DNA of 64,000 nucleotides. It comes from Myroides marinus (lineage in GTDB: Bacteria > Bacteroidota > Bacteroidia > Flavobacteriales > Flavobacteriaceae). A model generated the notes under the pieces. The model saw only the letters and a list, made by a program, of their open reading frames with translations, did not search any database and was not told where the DNA came from. How positions within the stretch are numbered: position 1 is the first letter of the stretch; every line of letters starts with the position of its first letter. The position numbers and the translations under genes were made by a program. This document shows positions 10,061 through 17,945 of the stretch, piece after piece. The stretch is from assembly GCF_900109075.1 (NCBI RefSeq), contig NZ_FNYS01000014.1, positions 26,170 through 90,169 on the forward strand. The letters are read 5' to 3'.

Positions 10061-10267
10061 ATGGACTTTGGAGAGCGACTTATCAACTTTGTTGATAGAA
10101 TTCTTGATCTGTTTAATGCTATTAAAGGTTACTTAGAAAACGCAGTAGCATTCTTTGAAAAATTAAAAAATAAAATACTAGATCTAATAGAGTATTTCTA
10201 CGATAATGTAGAAGAAGTTACAGATGAAAATCTAAAAGCATTAGAAGAAGAGCACTTCTTCATCTAA
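10061..10267 (+). CDS. Small acidic helical protein of unknown function
   Basis: A 68-residue protein that I do not recognise. It has no signal peptide and no cysteine. It is made almost wholly of residues that favour helix: an amphipathic first half (FVDRILDLFNAIKGYL, FFEKLKNKILDLIEYF) and a very acidic tail (EEVTDENLKALEEEH). It could be a peripheral membrane or coiled-coil protein. It has its own -7 element, an A-rich leader before the start codon, and ends 7 bases before the end of the convergent YkgJ-type gene, with no obvious terminator between them. The distinct promoter and the hydrophobic periodicity support a real gene. Confidence 0.65.
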   Translation: MDFGERLINFVDRILDLFNAIKGYLENAVAFFEKLKNKILDLIEYFYDNVEEVTDENLKALEEEHFFI

Positions 10268-10274
10268 TACTTTA

Positions 10275-10772
10275 TTACTTTATAATTATCCTTTTCTTCA
10301 TTTCTTCTACTACTTCATAAGCAGCAGGACAAATAGCTACATTCTTAAGCGTAAGATTTGATATTTGATTAAACTTCTTGCGATCTGTATGTGGATATTC
10401 ACGACATGCTTTTGGACGTACATCGTAAATCATACAGTAATTTTCATGATCTAGAAATGTACAAGGAAGACTCTGTAAAACATAATCACGATCCTCATCA
10501 ATATGTAGATATTTATCTATAAATTGTTGGGGTTTCATTTTTAGATGCTTTGCTATTCTCTCTATATCTGCATTAGTAAATAAAGGCCCTGTGGTCTTAC
10601 AACAATTTGCACAACTTAAGCAATCTGTTCTCTTAAATACACTATCGTGTATATCTTGCATCTGATAATCTAAATCTTTAGGAGCTTTCTTTTTTAGTTT
10701 ATCAAAATACTTTTTATTTTCATTATGCTTATCTTTGGCCAACTTAGGAAGTTGTGATAATATTTTATCCAT
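10275..10772 (-). CDS. YkgJ-family cysteine-cluster protein (CxxCxxCC)
   Basis: A 165-residue protein with the metal-binding signature CLSCANCC (Cys51, 54, 57 and 58) followed by further cysteines in LPCTFLD, NYCMIYD and KACREYPH. This is the PF03692 zinc/iron-chelating domain pattern. The cellular role is unknown for most members. No signal peptide is present, so it is likely cytosolic. The first 45 residues are Lys-rich. It converges on the 68-residue gene and is divergent from the methyltransferase gene at 10837; a TAnnTTTG element lies 18 bases upstream of its start. Confidence 0.9.
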   Translation of the reverse strand: MDKILSQLPKLAKDKHNENKKYFDKLKKKAPKDLDYQMQDIHDSVFKRTDCLSCANCCKTTGPLFTNADIERIAKHLKMKPQQFIDKYLHIDEDRDYVLQSLPCTFLDHENYCMIYDVRPKACREYPHTDRKKFNQISNLTLKNVAICPAAYEVVEEMKKRIIIK

Positions 10773-10790
10773 CTAGTATGCTTTTGGGTA

Positions 10791-10798
10791 CAAAATTA
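10791..10798 (-). promoter_or_regulatory. -7 element for the YkgJ-family gene
   Basis: Read on the minus strand this is TAATTTTG (TAnnTTTG), 18 bases upstream of the ATG at 10772. The mRNA leader would be about 10 bases long. No -33 TTG was seen. Confidence 0.5.
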
Positions 10799-10836
10799 CA
10801 ACAACTCTTCTTTAAATTTTAATGAAAGACTAAATA

Positions 10837-11547
10837 ATGAAAGACTTATTAGGAAAAGCTATACTAGATTTTCAAACAAATAATAATCCTCAAAACGTAA
10901 TTACAGAAACCGATATTTCTGAGGCTGAAGAAATGGATATAGCATATCTATTCAGATCTTATAAAGAAATGCCTAAAATCGAACAAAAAGCACTTAATCT
11001 AGCTAAGGGAAATATACTTGATGTTGGATGTGGTGCAGGAGCTCATACTTACTACTTACAAGAAAAAGGTTGTCACGTAAAAGCAATAGATATATCTCCT
11101 AGTTCTATTGAAGCTTGTAAACTAAGAGGTATTAAAAATGCTGAAGTCTTAAATCTACTTGACATAAAAGATGAAAAGTTTGATACAATTCTTCTACTAA
11201 TGAACGGAACTGGTATTTTTGGTCGTTTAGTAAATACTACTAAATACTTGCAACATTTAAAGTCTCTACTTAATCCAGATGGACAAATACTAATAGATAG
11301 TTCTGACTTAATATATATGTTTGACGAAGATGAGGATGGTGGTAAGTGGATACCAATGGAAAACAAAGACTATTACGGAGAGCTAACATTCACTGTTGCT
11401 TATAAAGGTGAAGAGGATGAGCCTCTAGAATGGTTGTATCTAGATTATAATACTCTACAGAATGCAGCACATTCTAATGGATTAAATTGTGATTTAATTA
11501 TCGAAGGAGAAAACTGTGACTACTTAGCTAAACTAACATTGATATAA
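10837..11547 (+). CDS. Class I SAM-dependent methyltransferase
   Basis: A 236-residue cytosolic protein with the SAM-binding motif I NILDVGCGAGAH, the acidic end of strand 2 (VKAIDIS), and the later strand FDTILLLMNGTG of a Rossmann-type methyltransferase (Methyltransf_11/25 group). The substrate is not identifiable. The C-terminal part is acidic (DEDEDGG). It is a single gene with a strong terminator directly after it and is divergent from the YkgJ-type gene. The start is the second of two nearby ATG codons; the first (10822) is followed by a stop after three codons. Confidence 0.85.
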   Translation: MKDLLGKAILDFQTNNNPQNVITETDISEAEEMDIAYLFRSYKEMPKIEQKALNLAKGNILDVGCGAGAHTYYLQEKGCHVKAIDISPSSIEACKLRGIKNAEVLNLLDIKDEKFDTILLLMNGTGIFGRLVNTTKYLQHLKSLLNPDGQILIDSSDLIYMFDEDEDGGKWIPMENKDYYGELTFTVAYKGEEDEPLEWLYLDYNTLQNAAHSNGLNCDLIIEGENCDYLAKLTLI

Positions 11548-11553
11548 TAAAAC

Positions 11554-11587
11554 AAAAAAGCTTCACTAGATTAGTGAAGCTTTTTTT
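11554..11587. terminator. Bidirectional terminator
   Basis: Perfect stem AAGCTTCACTA/TAGTGAAGCTT with a 3-base loop, flanked by A-run and T-run, between the convergent methyltransferase gene and the DUF2059 gene. It can serve both strands. Confidence 0.85.
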
Positions 11588-11604
11588 AATATAGTAATGT
11601 GCAA

Positions 11605-12009
11605 TTACTCTTGCATATATTTCATCATAAGACCTTGTAATCCTACAGACCACTCTTCTCCTACCTTTTGTCCTTTTTCGAAAAGAACCTCACTCTTATC
11701 ACTTAATTTCTTTCCAATAGGTGATTCATAAAACTGAATAAGTTTTTTAACATCATCATGAGTAAACTCAGTCATGTACATATCAGCCATTTTATCGATA
11801 AGTACTAACATACTCGCTTTTAATTCTTTCTCAAAGTCAGGACGTTTACTTTCTTCAACATTTGATACTAACTCTCCCGTTAATAGTTCAAAAGTTTTCA
11901 TTTGTCCACTTAAGTTCATATACTTTTTAGTGTCGTTTTTAAAAGCATCCTGTGCGAAAGAAAACTGACATACTAACATCATTGCAAAAGCAAGTACTAT
12001 TTTTTTCAT
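11605..12009 (-). CDS. DUF2059 domain exported protein
   Basis: A 134-residue protein with a signal peptide (MKKIVLAFAMMLVCQFSFAQ) and an all-helical DUF2059 domain, recognised by FTHDDVKKLIQFYESPIGKKL. The family is widespread and of unknown function, usually periplasmic. It lies between queE upstream (40 bases) and a bidirectional terminator downstream, so it may be transcribed from the queE promoter. Confidence 0.85.
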   Translation of the reverse strand: MKKIVLAFAMMLVCQFSFAQDAFKNDTKKYMNLSGQMKTFELLTGELVSNVEESKRPDFEKELKASMLVLIDKMADMYMTEFTHDDVKKLIQFYESPIGKKLSDKSEVLFEKGQKVGEEWSVGLQGLMMKYMQE

Positions 12010-12048
12010 AGTTTATATTTTTTACGTATTTGTAAATTTAAAGGCTAT

Positions 12049-12681
12049 TTAAGGAATATCCAAATATTTATGAGTTTGTACTGATATTTTCCACTGTGGA
12101 TTTTTCTTTACATACTCTACGATTAAAGGATTCATCTCTGCACGTTTACTCCATTCCACTTGCAATAATAATAAAGCATTATCATTAACTCTAGCAGCTT
12201 GTTCCTCTGCAAAGATAAAGTCATGTTTATTATAAATAACAACTTTCAATTCATCTGCTGCATCATATACACTCTGAGTTGGTAATTTATTCTTCTTCGG
12301 AGATAAACAGATCCAATCAAAATCACCAGATAGCTCATAAGCTCCCGAAGTTTCAATATTTGTTTGTAGGCCAGCCTTCTTTAACTCTGAAGTGATGTAA
12401 TCTAGATTATACATTAAAGGTTCTCCTCCTGTAATCACAGCTAAATTAGCTTCAGCCTTTGCACGTGCTACAATATTATGAACATCAGTCAAAGGGTGTA
12501 ATTCTGCATCCCAACTTTCTTTTACATCACACCAATGACATCCAACATCACATCCTCCTAATCTAATAAAATAAGCGGCATGTCCTGAATAATATCCTTC
12601 TCCTTGAATTGTATAAAACTCTTCCATTAAAGGCAATATTCTACCTTCATCCAATGCCACTTTATCGTAATCTTTAGTCAT
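12049..12681 (-). CDS. queE: 7-carboxy-7-deazaguanine synthase
   Basis: A 210-residue radical SAM enzyme that converts carboxytetrahydropterin to 7-carboxy-7-deazaguanine, the ring-contraction step of queuosine/7-deazaguanine synthesis. The 4Fe-4S site is CDVGCHWC (Cys44, 48, 51, spacing CxxxCxxC), preceded by the substrate region FYTIQGEGYYSG; the GGEP motif (VITGGEPLMYN) of radical SAM proteins follows. The length is normal for the short Bacteroidota form. It has a well-formed promoter upstream and is followed by the DUF2059 gene. queA lies at 25339-26388, so two queuosine genes are in the window but not clustered. Confidence 0.93.
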   Translation of the reverse strand: MTKDYDKVALDEGRILPLMEEFYTIQGEGYYSGHAAYFIRLGGCDVGCHWCDVKESWDAELHPLTDVHNIVARAKAEANLAVITGGEPLMYNLDYITSELKKAGLQTNIETSGAYELSGDFDWICLSPKKNKLPTQSVYDAADELKVVIYNKHDFIFAEEQAARVNDNALLLLQVEWSKRAEMNPLIVEYVKKNPQWKISVQTHKYLDIP

Positions 12682-12702
12682 TTTACTTTTACATTAAGTA
12701 TG

Positions 12703-12735
12703 CAAAGATAAGTCATAATAGCTTTTAATCTACAA
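12703..12735 (-). promoter_or_regulatory. queE promoter (-33 and -7)
   Basis: On the minus strand a TTG (12733-12735), 22 bases, then TATCTTTG (12703-12710) match the Bacteroidota promoter TTG-N17-23-TAnnTTTG. The predicted transcription start near 12697 gives a leader of about 15 bases to the ATG at 12681. Confidence 0.65.
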
Positions 12736-12743
12736 TAAACAAA

Positions 12744-12771
12744 AAAACTCATCTATCACTAGATGAGTTTT
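12744..12771 (-). terminator. Terminator after the TPR protein gene
   Basis: Perfect 12-bp stem AAAACTCATCTA/TAGATGAGTTTT with a TCAC loop; on the minus strand it runs into seven T. It closes the PstS-like/TPR unit and lies just upstream of the queE promoter. Confidence 0.85.
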
Positions 12772-12796
12772 AAGTTTATTAATAATAAAGATATTC

Positions 12797-14455
12797 TTAT
12801 TTCTGTAAAGCTTTAATTGTATTCTTAGCAAACTCATTTTGAGGTTCTAATTCTAACACTTTATTAAAGAAAGTAATTGCGTCACTATTTTCACCTTTAT
12901 TTGCATGATATGTAGCTATAGATGTATAAGCTTCTACAACTCTATCTTTGTTCTCTGCTTTATTAAGAGTGCTCTCAGCAGTTAAAGTATTAATATACCC
13001 TTTATATGCTTCATACATACGTTTATATGCTTCATCTCCTTTTAATAGTCGATTAGCTCTAGCTTTAAAGAAATAAGCCTCTGCTAACTTAGGATCAGCT
13101 TTTATTGCGATATCAAAGTATTTATCAGATTGATTTAAGACAGATTCATTATTTCCACTTTCATCATCTCTTCCTAACAAGTAATAACAATAAGCAGCAT
13201 AGTAATTGTCATATACATAATTTGGTTGATCCTTAATCTCAGCAGCAATACTAAAGATATCAATAGCCTCTTTTATCTTCCCTTTTTTAGACCAATCAAG
13301 TCCGATAGAATGGAAATCTTCAGCTACTGCAGGTTCTACTTTTATAGCTTTTTTTAACTGGTCTATACCTTTAGCATAAGACCCATTGTTGTCATTTGCA
13401 GTATTTAGGTAACTCAATCCTAAATACAAATGATCTCTACCAATCGTTTTCTTTGCTTTAGTCAAATAACTTTCTAGCCCTTGTACTGCAACAGCATAAT
13501 TAGAATTATGATATGCAGCATACCCTAAATAACGATTGATTTTATTACTTATCCCTGCCTCCTTAATTAACTCAGATGATAGTTTCTCTAACTTAGTATA
13601 ATCTCCAGTTACTAATAAGAAGTCAGCATATTTCACTCTAGCTTCTACTGAATTATCAGAAGCTGTAATATACTTTTGGAAGTACTCATTTGCTTTAGAA
13701 ATATGAGATTCTTTATTTTTACTATCACGTGTACTCCATAAATAGTAACTATCTGCTATCTCTCTTAAAGCAGGAGCATATTTTGGATTTACAGCTAAAA
13801 TCTCTTCACAAGCTTTAATTGCATCAGCAAATCCACGTCCTCTTTTTGTGATAATAGCAAGTTGCAATTTAGCGTCTAATAAACTATCATCATAAGAAAT
13901 AGCATTTCTAAAAGCAGAAAAAGCTTCATTAAAATTATCTTCTGCTAAATAAGCTTTACCTAAAACATTATAAGCAGTTGCATTAGTATAATCAGCATCA
14001 ATAACAGCTTTAGCAATAGCAACAGCTTCTTTAGGTTGCTTATTAGCTGAATTTAAATAAGCAGATGCAACTAATAATTGTTCATCATAATCCTTCTTAC
14101 GAATGCTTTTTAAAGCCTTGTCAAAGTTCTCTTTTGCTAAAGTAACATTGTTTTCATCTAATGCTATTTGTCCTAAACCAATAAAACTTAAAAAACCTTT
14201 ATTCTTAACCGCTATACCTTTTTCAAAATAAGCTTTAGCAGATTCTACTTCTTCTTCAAGTAATAAAACATCACCTAGATAATAGTAATTCTTACCATCA
14301 GTAGGTTTGCTTTCCACTAAAGACTTTAATATAGCCTTTGCTTTATCATATTGTTCATCCTGTATAGCTTTTTTAGCACTTTCTAAATCTTGTGCGAAAG
14401 CACTTGCACTAATTAAAGCTATAGCCAGTAACGACTTTAGATTTCGATTATTCAT
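12797..14455 (-). CDS. Exported tetratricopeptide-repeat protein
   Basis: A 552-residue protein with a signal peptide (MNNRNLKSLLAIALISASAFAQ) followed by TPR repeats through to the end, for example DGKNYYYLGDVLLLEEEVESA, AYNVLGKAYLAEDNFNEA and EAYFFKARANRLLKGDEA in abbreviated form. TPR proteins are protein-binding scaffolds; the specific role is unknown. It starts 31 bases after the PstS-like lipoprotein gene and is the last gene of the tract that begins with exbB at 18782. Co-location with the TonB module suggests a periplasmic accessory role, but no experiment is implied by the sequence. Confidence 0.88.
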   Translation of the reverse strand: MNNRNLKSLLAIALISASAFAQDLESAKKAIQDEQYDKAKAILKSLVESKPTDGKNYYYLGDVLLLEEEVESAKAYFEKGIAVKNKGFLSFIGLGQIALDENNVTLAKENFDKALKSIRKKDYDEQLLVASAYLNSANKQPKEAVAIAKAVIDADYTNATAYNVLGKAYLAEDNFNEAFSAFRNAISYDDSLLDAKLQLAIITKRGRGFADAIKACEEILAVNPKYAPALREIADSYYLWSTRDSKNKESHISKANEYFQKYITASDNSVEARVKYADFLLVTGDYTKLEKLSSELIKEAGISNKINRYLGYAAYHNSNYAVAVQGLESYLTKAKKTIGRDHLYLGLSYLNTANDNNGSYAKGIDQLKKAIKVEPAVAEDFHSIGLDWSKKGKIKEAIDIFSIAAEIKDQPNYVYDNYYAAYCYYLLGRDDESGNNESVLNQSDKYFDIAIKADPKLAEAYFFKARANRLLKGDEAYKRMYEAYKGYINTLTAESTLNKAENKDRVVEAYTSIATYHANKGENSDAITFFNKVLELEPQNEFAKNTIKALQK

Positions 14456-14485
14456 ATTCAGATATATTTTGGTTATTTACATTTT

Positions 14486-15439
14486 TTAGATTTCGTCTCT
14501 CACATTTAATTCTCGTGGAGGTATTTTAAAAGGAACTAAACTAGATTTAAGTATGATACGTTGTCCTTTATATCCCGCTATAAAAGAAGCAAAACCAACG
14601 CCTAAACCTGATTTCCCTTGATTATCTACAACATATAACTTACGAGTAAGAGGATAAGCTCCTTCTGCTATATTATTTTGAGAAGCTTTATAGAATTTAC
14701 CATCAGTATAATTCTTAACACCTAACACTTTTACTTCGTCAATCACCTTACTTATTCTCTCACTAGGTTGTGTCAACCAATTCAAACCAATAATACCTAT
14801 GGCATTAGGATTCTTACTAACATACTCTAAAGCCTTTTCTGTATCACCAGCGTAATAAGCATACTCAGTAGGAAACTTCTCTACTTTAGCCTTTTCCTTA
14901 AATGAGCGAACAATGCTAGAATTGATATCATCAAACACTAATATAGTTTTATCACTTGCGTTAGCTGATTTAGATTGTAAATTTTTTAATACTAAATCAT
15001 AATCTATAACACTATCATTATATGTCTTGTTAGTTACAAAAACAATAGCATCAGTAGCAAAATGAGTCATTTTTGGAACTACACGTCCCTTAAAACGTTC
15101 AATCTCATCAGCGTTTAATTCTCTAGACATTATAGCTATACGAATAGAATCATTCAACAATTGGTTCAAAACTTCAGCTTCTGATAACTTTAATAAATCA
15201 ACCTTCACACGATTATACTCGTACATAAATACAGTATTAACATCTTCAGCTATCGGATAAATAGACTCATCTACTAATATTTTTGTATAACCAGACACAG
15301 GAGATTCCTCAAGCTCACTAGGATCTACTACTGAATTCTCTGCCACAGTATTGCCCTTTTTATTACATCCTATAAAAGTACTTGACAGAGCAGTAAAAGC
15401 TAAAACATAGCTAAATACCTTAAAACCTTTTCTTATCAT
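14486..15439 (-). CDS. PstS-like substrate-binding lipoprotein
   Basis: A 317-residue lipoprotein with a signal peptide and lipobox (STFIGC, Cys about 25), followed by a PBP-like domain resembling phosphate-binding proteins (TKILVDESIYPIAEDV, IAIMSRELNADEIE, ATDAIVFVTN, DINSSIVRSF). No pstC, pstA or pstB genes adjoin it, so it is unlikely to be part of a classical phosphate ABC importer. It sits between the TonB module and a TPR protein, a combination that suggests a cell-envelope function. No clear promoter was found in the 119 bases upstream, which contain a terminator for the preceding gene. Confidence 0.85.
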   Translation of the reverse strand: MIRKGFKVFSYVLAFTALSSTFIGCNKKGNTVAENSVVDPSELEESPVSGYTKILVDESIYPIAEDVNTVFMYEYNRVKVDLLKLSEAEVLNQLLNDSIRIAIMSRELNADEIERFKGRVVPKMTHFATDAIVFVTNKTYNDSVIDYDLVLKNLQSKSANASDKTILVFDDINSSIVRSFKEKAKVEKFPTEYAYYAGDTEKALEYVSKNPNAIGIIGLNWLTQPSERISKVIDEVKVLGVKNYTDGKFYKASQNNIAEGAYPLTRKLYVVDNQGKSGLGVGFASFIAGYKGQRIILKSSLVPFKIPPRELNVRDEI

Positions 15440-15528
15440 TTATTTACTACTAAAACTAAATATTTGTTATTCCATAAAGATAGAAAAAAACAAACAACTA
15501 ACATTGTTAAGATTTGAACAAAAAATAA

Positions 15529-15547
15529 AAGCCGCTAAAAGCGGCTT
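15529..15547 (-). terminator. Terminator after the TonB module
   Basis: Stem AGCCGC/GCGGCT with an A/T-extended base and TTTTA loop on the minus strand, followed by TTATTTTTTG. It probably ends or attenuates the exbB-exbD-exbD-tonB transcript before the PstS-like gene. Confidence 0.75.
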
Positions 15548-15558
15548 ATATAAAAGAA

Positions 15559-15774
15559 TCAATCCTGATTCCACAATCTTATAAATCTAAATATACCATA
15601 CACAATAAGAAGTCCTCCGAAAAGCATTCTATGTGTATACTCTAGTGCAATTGGCATTGAGTCCCAAAACAAAAACATGCAACCTAATCCTAAATAAAGT
15701 AAAAAGAAGCATAGTCCGAAAACAAACAGAAATCGCTGTACTAGCGATTTCTGTTGAAATTTATTTTTAAACAT
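15559..15774 (-). CDS. Small two-helix membrane protein in the TonB operon
   Basis: A 71-residue protein with two membrane segments (about 14-33, FLFVFGLCFFLLYLGLG region, and about 45-64, MLFGGLLIVYGIF) and basic ends. I do not recognise a named family. It starts 2 bases after the stop codon of tonB, so it is almost certainly translated as part of the exbBDD-tonB operon, and it is the last gene before a terminator. A role as a TonB-system accessory protein is only an inference from position. Confidence 0.75.
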   Translation of the reverse strand: MFKNKFQQKSLVQRFLFVFGLCFFLLYLGLGCMFLFWDSMPIALEYTHRMLFGGLLIVYGIFRFIRLWNQD

Positions 15775-15776
15775 AC

Positions 15777-16640
15777 CTATTGTACTTGAATAGTAATTGG
15801 TAATGTAAATTGAGATCTTACAGCTTTATTATTTTGAATAGCTGGTTTCCATTTTGGCATAGAGTTCAGTACACGTACTGCTTCTTTACCAGCACCGTAA
15901 CCTGGGTCACGAGCAACTTTAATATCAGTTAAAGAACCATCTTTCTCAACAATAAACTGAACGATAACTTGAATTCTTTTAACTCCAGAATCGATATCTG
16001 GTGTTCTGAATCGGCTGATGAACTGTTTGTTGAAAGCTCCCATACCTCCAGGGTATTCAGCTTTAACTTGTACAGCTACGAATACTTTATTCGTATCTTC
16101 ACCATCACCAGTTACTTCAGGTTTTGGATCACCTTTATCAGCTTTTCCAGTTCCTTCTCCAGTTTTGATTTCACCTTTATCTTTATCACCTTTAGCATCT
16201 TTTACTCCAGGATCTGCATCCTTAAAGTCATCTTGCTTAGCGATTTCTTCTTTCACATCCTCTTTCTTAGCCACTTCAGGTTCTACGAATTTTTTAGTGT
16301 CATTAACACTTTTCGCTTCCTCTACTGGTGGTGGAGGTGGTGGTAACTCTTCCTCTGGTGGAGGAGGAGGTAATTCTTCAGGTAACTCTGGCATTTCAAC
16401 ATCAATAACCTCGATTGGAACATCTAATTTATCAACTTTTGTTATACCTAAAGTACCTTCTGCCCATCTAATAATCATAGGCGATGCGATTCCTAAACCA
16501 AAAACTACTATACCTGCAATTAATGCTATAGTCGTTACTTTAGGATTCTCAGATCTTAATTGATAAGCTCCGTAAGATTTGTTACGTCCTTCGAAAACAA
16601 TATCAATCCAATCTTTTTTAAAGATATTTAATTTTGACAT
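15777..16640 (-). CDS. tonB: Energy transducer TonB
   Basis: A 287-residue TonB: one membrane helix about 36-58, a proline/glutamate-rich periplasmic spacer (PELPEELPPPPPEEE near 88-103), a Lys/Asp/Glu-rich linker, and a C-terminal TonB domain (VQVKAEYPGGMGAFNK; GSLTDIKVARDPG; VLNSMPKWKPA). It transmits proton-motive-force energy from ExbB/ExbD to outer-membrane transporters such as the three SusC proteins in this window. The gene is 25 bases after the second exbD. The N-terminus DIVFEGRNKSYGAYQLR is the form typical of Bacteroidota TonB proteins. Confidence 0.95.
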   Translation of the reverse strand: MSKLNIFKKDWIDIVFEGRNKSYGAYQLRSENPKVTTIALIAGIVVFGLGIASPMIIRWAEGTLGITKVDKLDVPIEVIDVEMPELPEELPPPPPEEELPPPPPPVEEAKSVNDTKKFVEPEVAKKEDVKEEIAKQDDFKDADPGVKDAKGDKDKGEIKTGEGTGKADKGDPKPEVTGDGEDTNKVFVAVQVKAEYPGGMGAFNKQFISRFRTPDIDSGVKRIQVIVQFIVEKDGSLTDIKVARDPGYGAGKEAVRVLNSMPKWKPAIQNNKAVRSQFTLPITIQVQ

Positions 16641-16665
16641 TTCTTTTAATTTTTTTAGACGTTAA

Positions 16666-17217
16666 CTATTTTTTCTCACCTAACATATCTAAATCCGCAT
16701 CAGAGATATCAACGATAGCATAGGTTTTAGTACCTGTAATTGCCATTTCGTCAAGAATATCTACTAAGTTACGGTAATTAGCGTTCTCACTAGCTTTAAT
16801 GATAACAATTAATCCTTTCTCAACATCTTGAGAATAAGCTAAAGCTTTCTTAGAATTTTCTAAAATAACTTTTCTTATTCCATTTTGACCGTAAGAACTA
16901 TCATTCGGTCCATCTAATGGTTGTTGAGGCATCCCCATGTACCATTTCACTTTATTATCCGCACCCAATAGAACAGTCATCGTACGATTCTCATCTACTG
17001 GAGTCTTAGAGTCTTCTTTTTTCTCAGCATCATCAGACTTGTCTGGCATCGCTAAGTTCATAGACTGCGGTTTATTCATTGATGTAGTCAACATGAAGAA
17101 AGTAATCAATAAGAAAGCTAAATCCACCATCGCAGTTAAATCTACTCCGGCATTTTGTTTTTTACTTCTTACCTTTTTACCTTTTCCGTCGCCTCCACCT
17201 GTATTTAATTCAGCCAT
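16666..17217 (-). CDS. exbD: Biopolymer transport protein ExbD (second copy)
   Basis: A 183-residue ExbD/TolR-family protein. After a basic Gly/Lys-rich N-terminus there is a single membrane helix with the conserved Asp in LTAMVDLAFLLITFFML (Asp near residue 32), the proton-translocating site with ExbB. The periplasmic part (ALAYSQDVEKGLIVIIKASENANY; NLVDILDEMAITGTK in abbreviated form) has the ExbD fold. It follows the first exbD by 18 bases. Two different exbD genes in a row are normal in Bacteroidota and probably form a heteromeric channel. Confidence 0.94.
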   Translation of the reverse strand: MAELNTGGGDGKGKKVRSKKQNAGVDLTAMVDLAFLLITFFMLTTSMNKPQSMNLAMPDKSDDAEKKEDSKTPVDENRTMTVLLGADNKVKWYMGMPQQPLDGPNDSSYGQNGIRKVILENSKKALAYSQDVEKGLIVIIKASENANYRNLVDILDEMAITGTKTYAIVDISDADLDMLGEKK

Positions 17218-17235
17218 TTACAGTTTGTTTAATGA

Positions 17236-17865
17236 TTAAAAATCTTCATTTCTTAGACCTGTTACCAAGTAGAACTTGTTAAGACGTTGCTCTTGCATAA
17301 TGTTCATTACTTCCTTCACCTTTGGATAAGGAACTGTAGCATCAGCTTTGATAGCAACTTCTAGAACCTTATTGTTCATATCCTTAGCTACAATACGAGC
17401 AGTTTGAACCCAATCTTTCAATTGGTTATTCTCCTCTGCTGTAGGGATACCAGGCTGAGATGCACTAACTTTATTTCTAACGTCTGGCGGAAGATTCAAG
17501 AAACTTTTCAAATCTTTCATCGGTGTACCAACACCTTCTAAGTATGAAAAAGTCATTTTCTCTTCATCATTAAATTCTATATTGTAACGCTCTCCCATTT
17601 TCACAAGAGTTGCGATACGATCTTCTTTTCCTAAAACTCCAAAGAAAACCTTTTCTGCTCCTTCTTCACCTCCTACAGTTACAGTAGCTAAATTCACCTC
17701 TGGTAATTTAGTCTGTACAGTCGATGATGGAGTATCAACAGGTAATGGTTCTGGCATTTTAGCAGTAGAAGTCAATACGAAGAAAGTTAAAAGTAGGAAC
17801 GACACGTCACACATCGCGGTCATATCCACTCTCATACTTTTCTTTTTCATTTTACCTTTTGCCAT
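17236..17865 (-). CDS. exbD: Biopolymer transport protein ExbD (first copy)
   Basis: A 209-residue ExbD-family protein with a Lys-rich N-terminus, a membrane helix carrying the conserved Asp (MTAMCDVSFLLLTFFVL), and a periplasmic domain ending in VLEVAIKADATVPYPKVKEVM. It is longer than the second copy because of an insertion in the periplasmic part (about residues 60-130). It begins 80 bases after exbB and is followed directly by the second exbD and tonB. Confidence 0.94.
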   Translation of the reverse strand: MAKGKMKKKSMRVDMTAMCDVSFLLLTFFVLTSTAKMPEPLPVDTPSSTVQTKLPEVNLATVTVGGEEGAEKVFFGVLGKEDRIATLVKMGERYNIEFNDEEKMTFSYLEGVGTPMKDLKSFLNLPPDVRNKVSASQPGIPTAEENNQLKDWVQTARIVAKDMNNKVLEVAIKADATVPYPKVKEVMNIMQEQRLNKFYLVTGLRNEDF

Positions 17866-17945
17866 TGATAGTGTATTTTAAACTAAACCTGTATTCATCT
17901 ATATTGTCATACAGGCTTAGTATTTATATTATTTACTTATTCTAA

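Noticed and set aside
16018..16563. A 181-codon + strand frame opposite tonB
   Set aside because: It is antisense to the proline/glutamate-rich part of tonB. Low-complexity Ser/Gly/Pro composition and the lack of any family feature mark it as a shadow frame.
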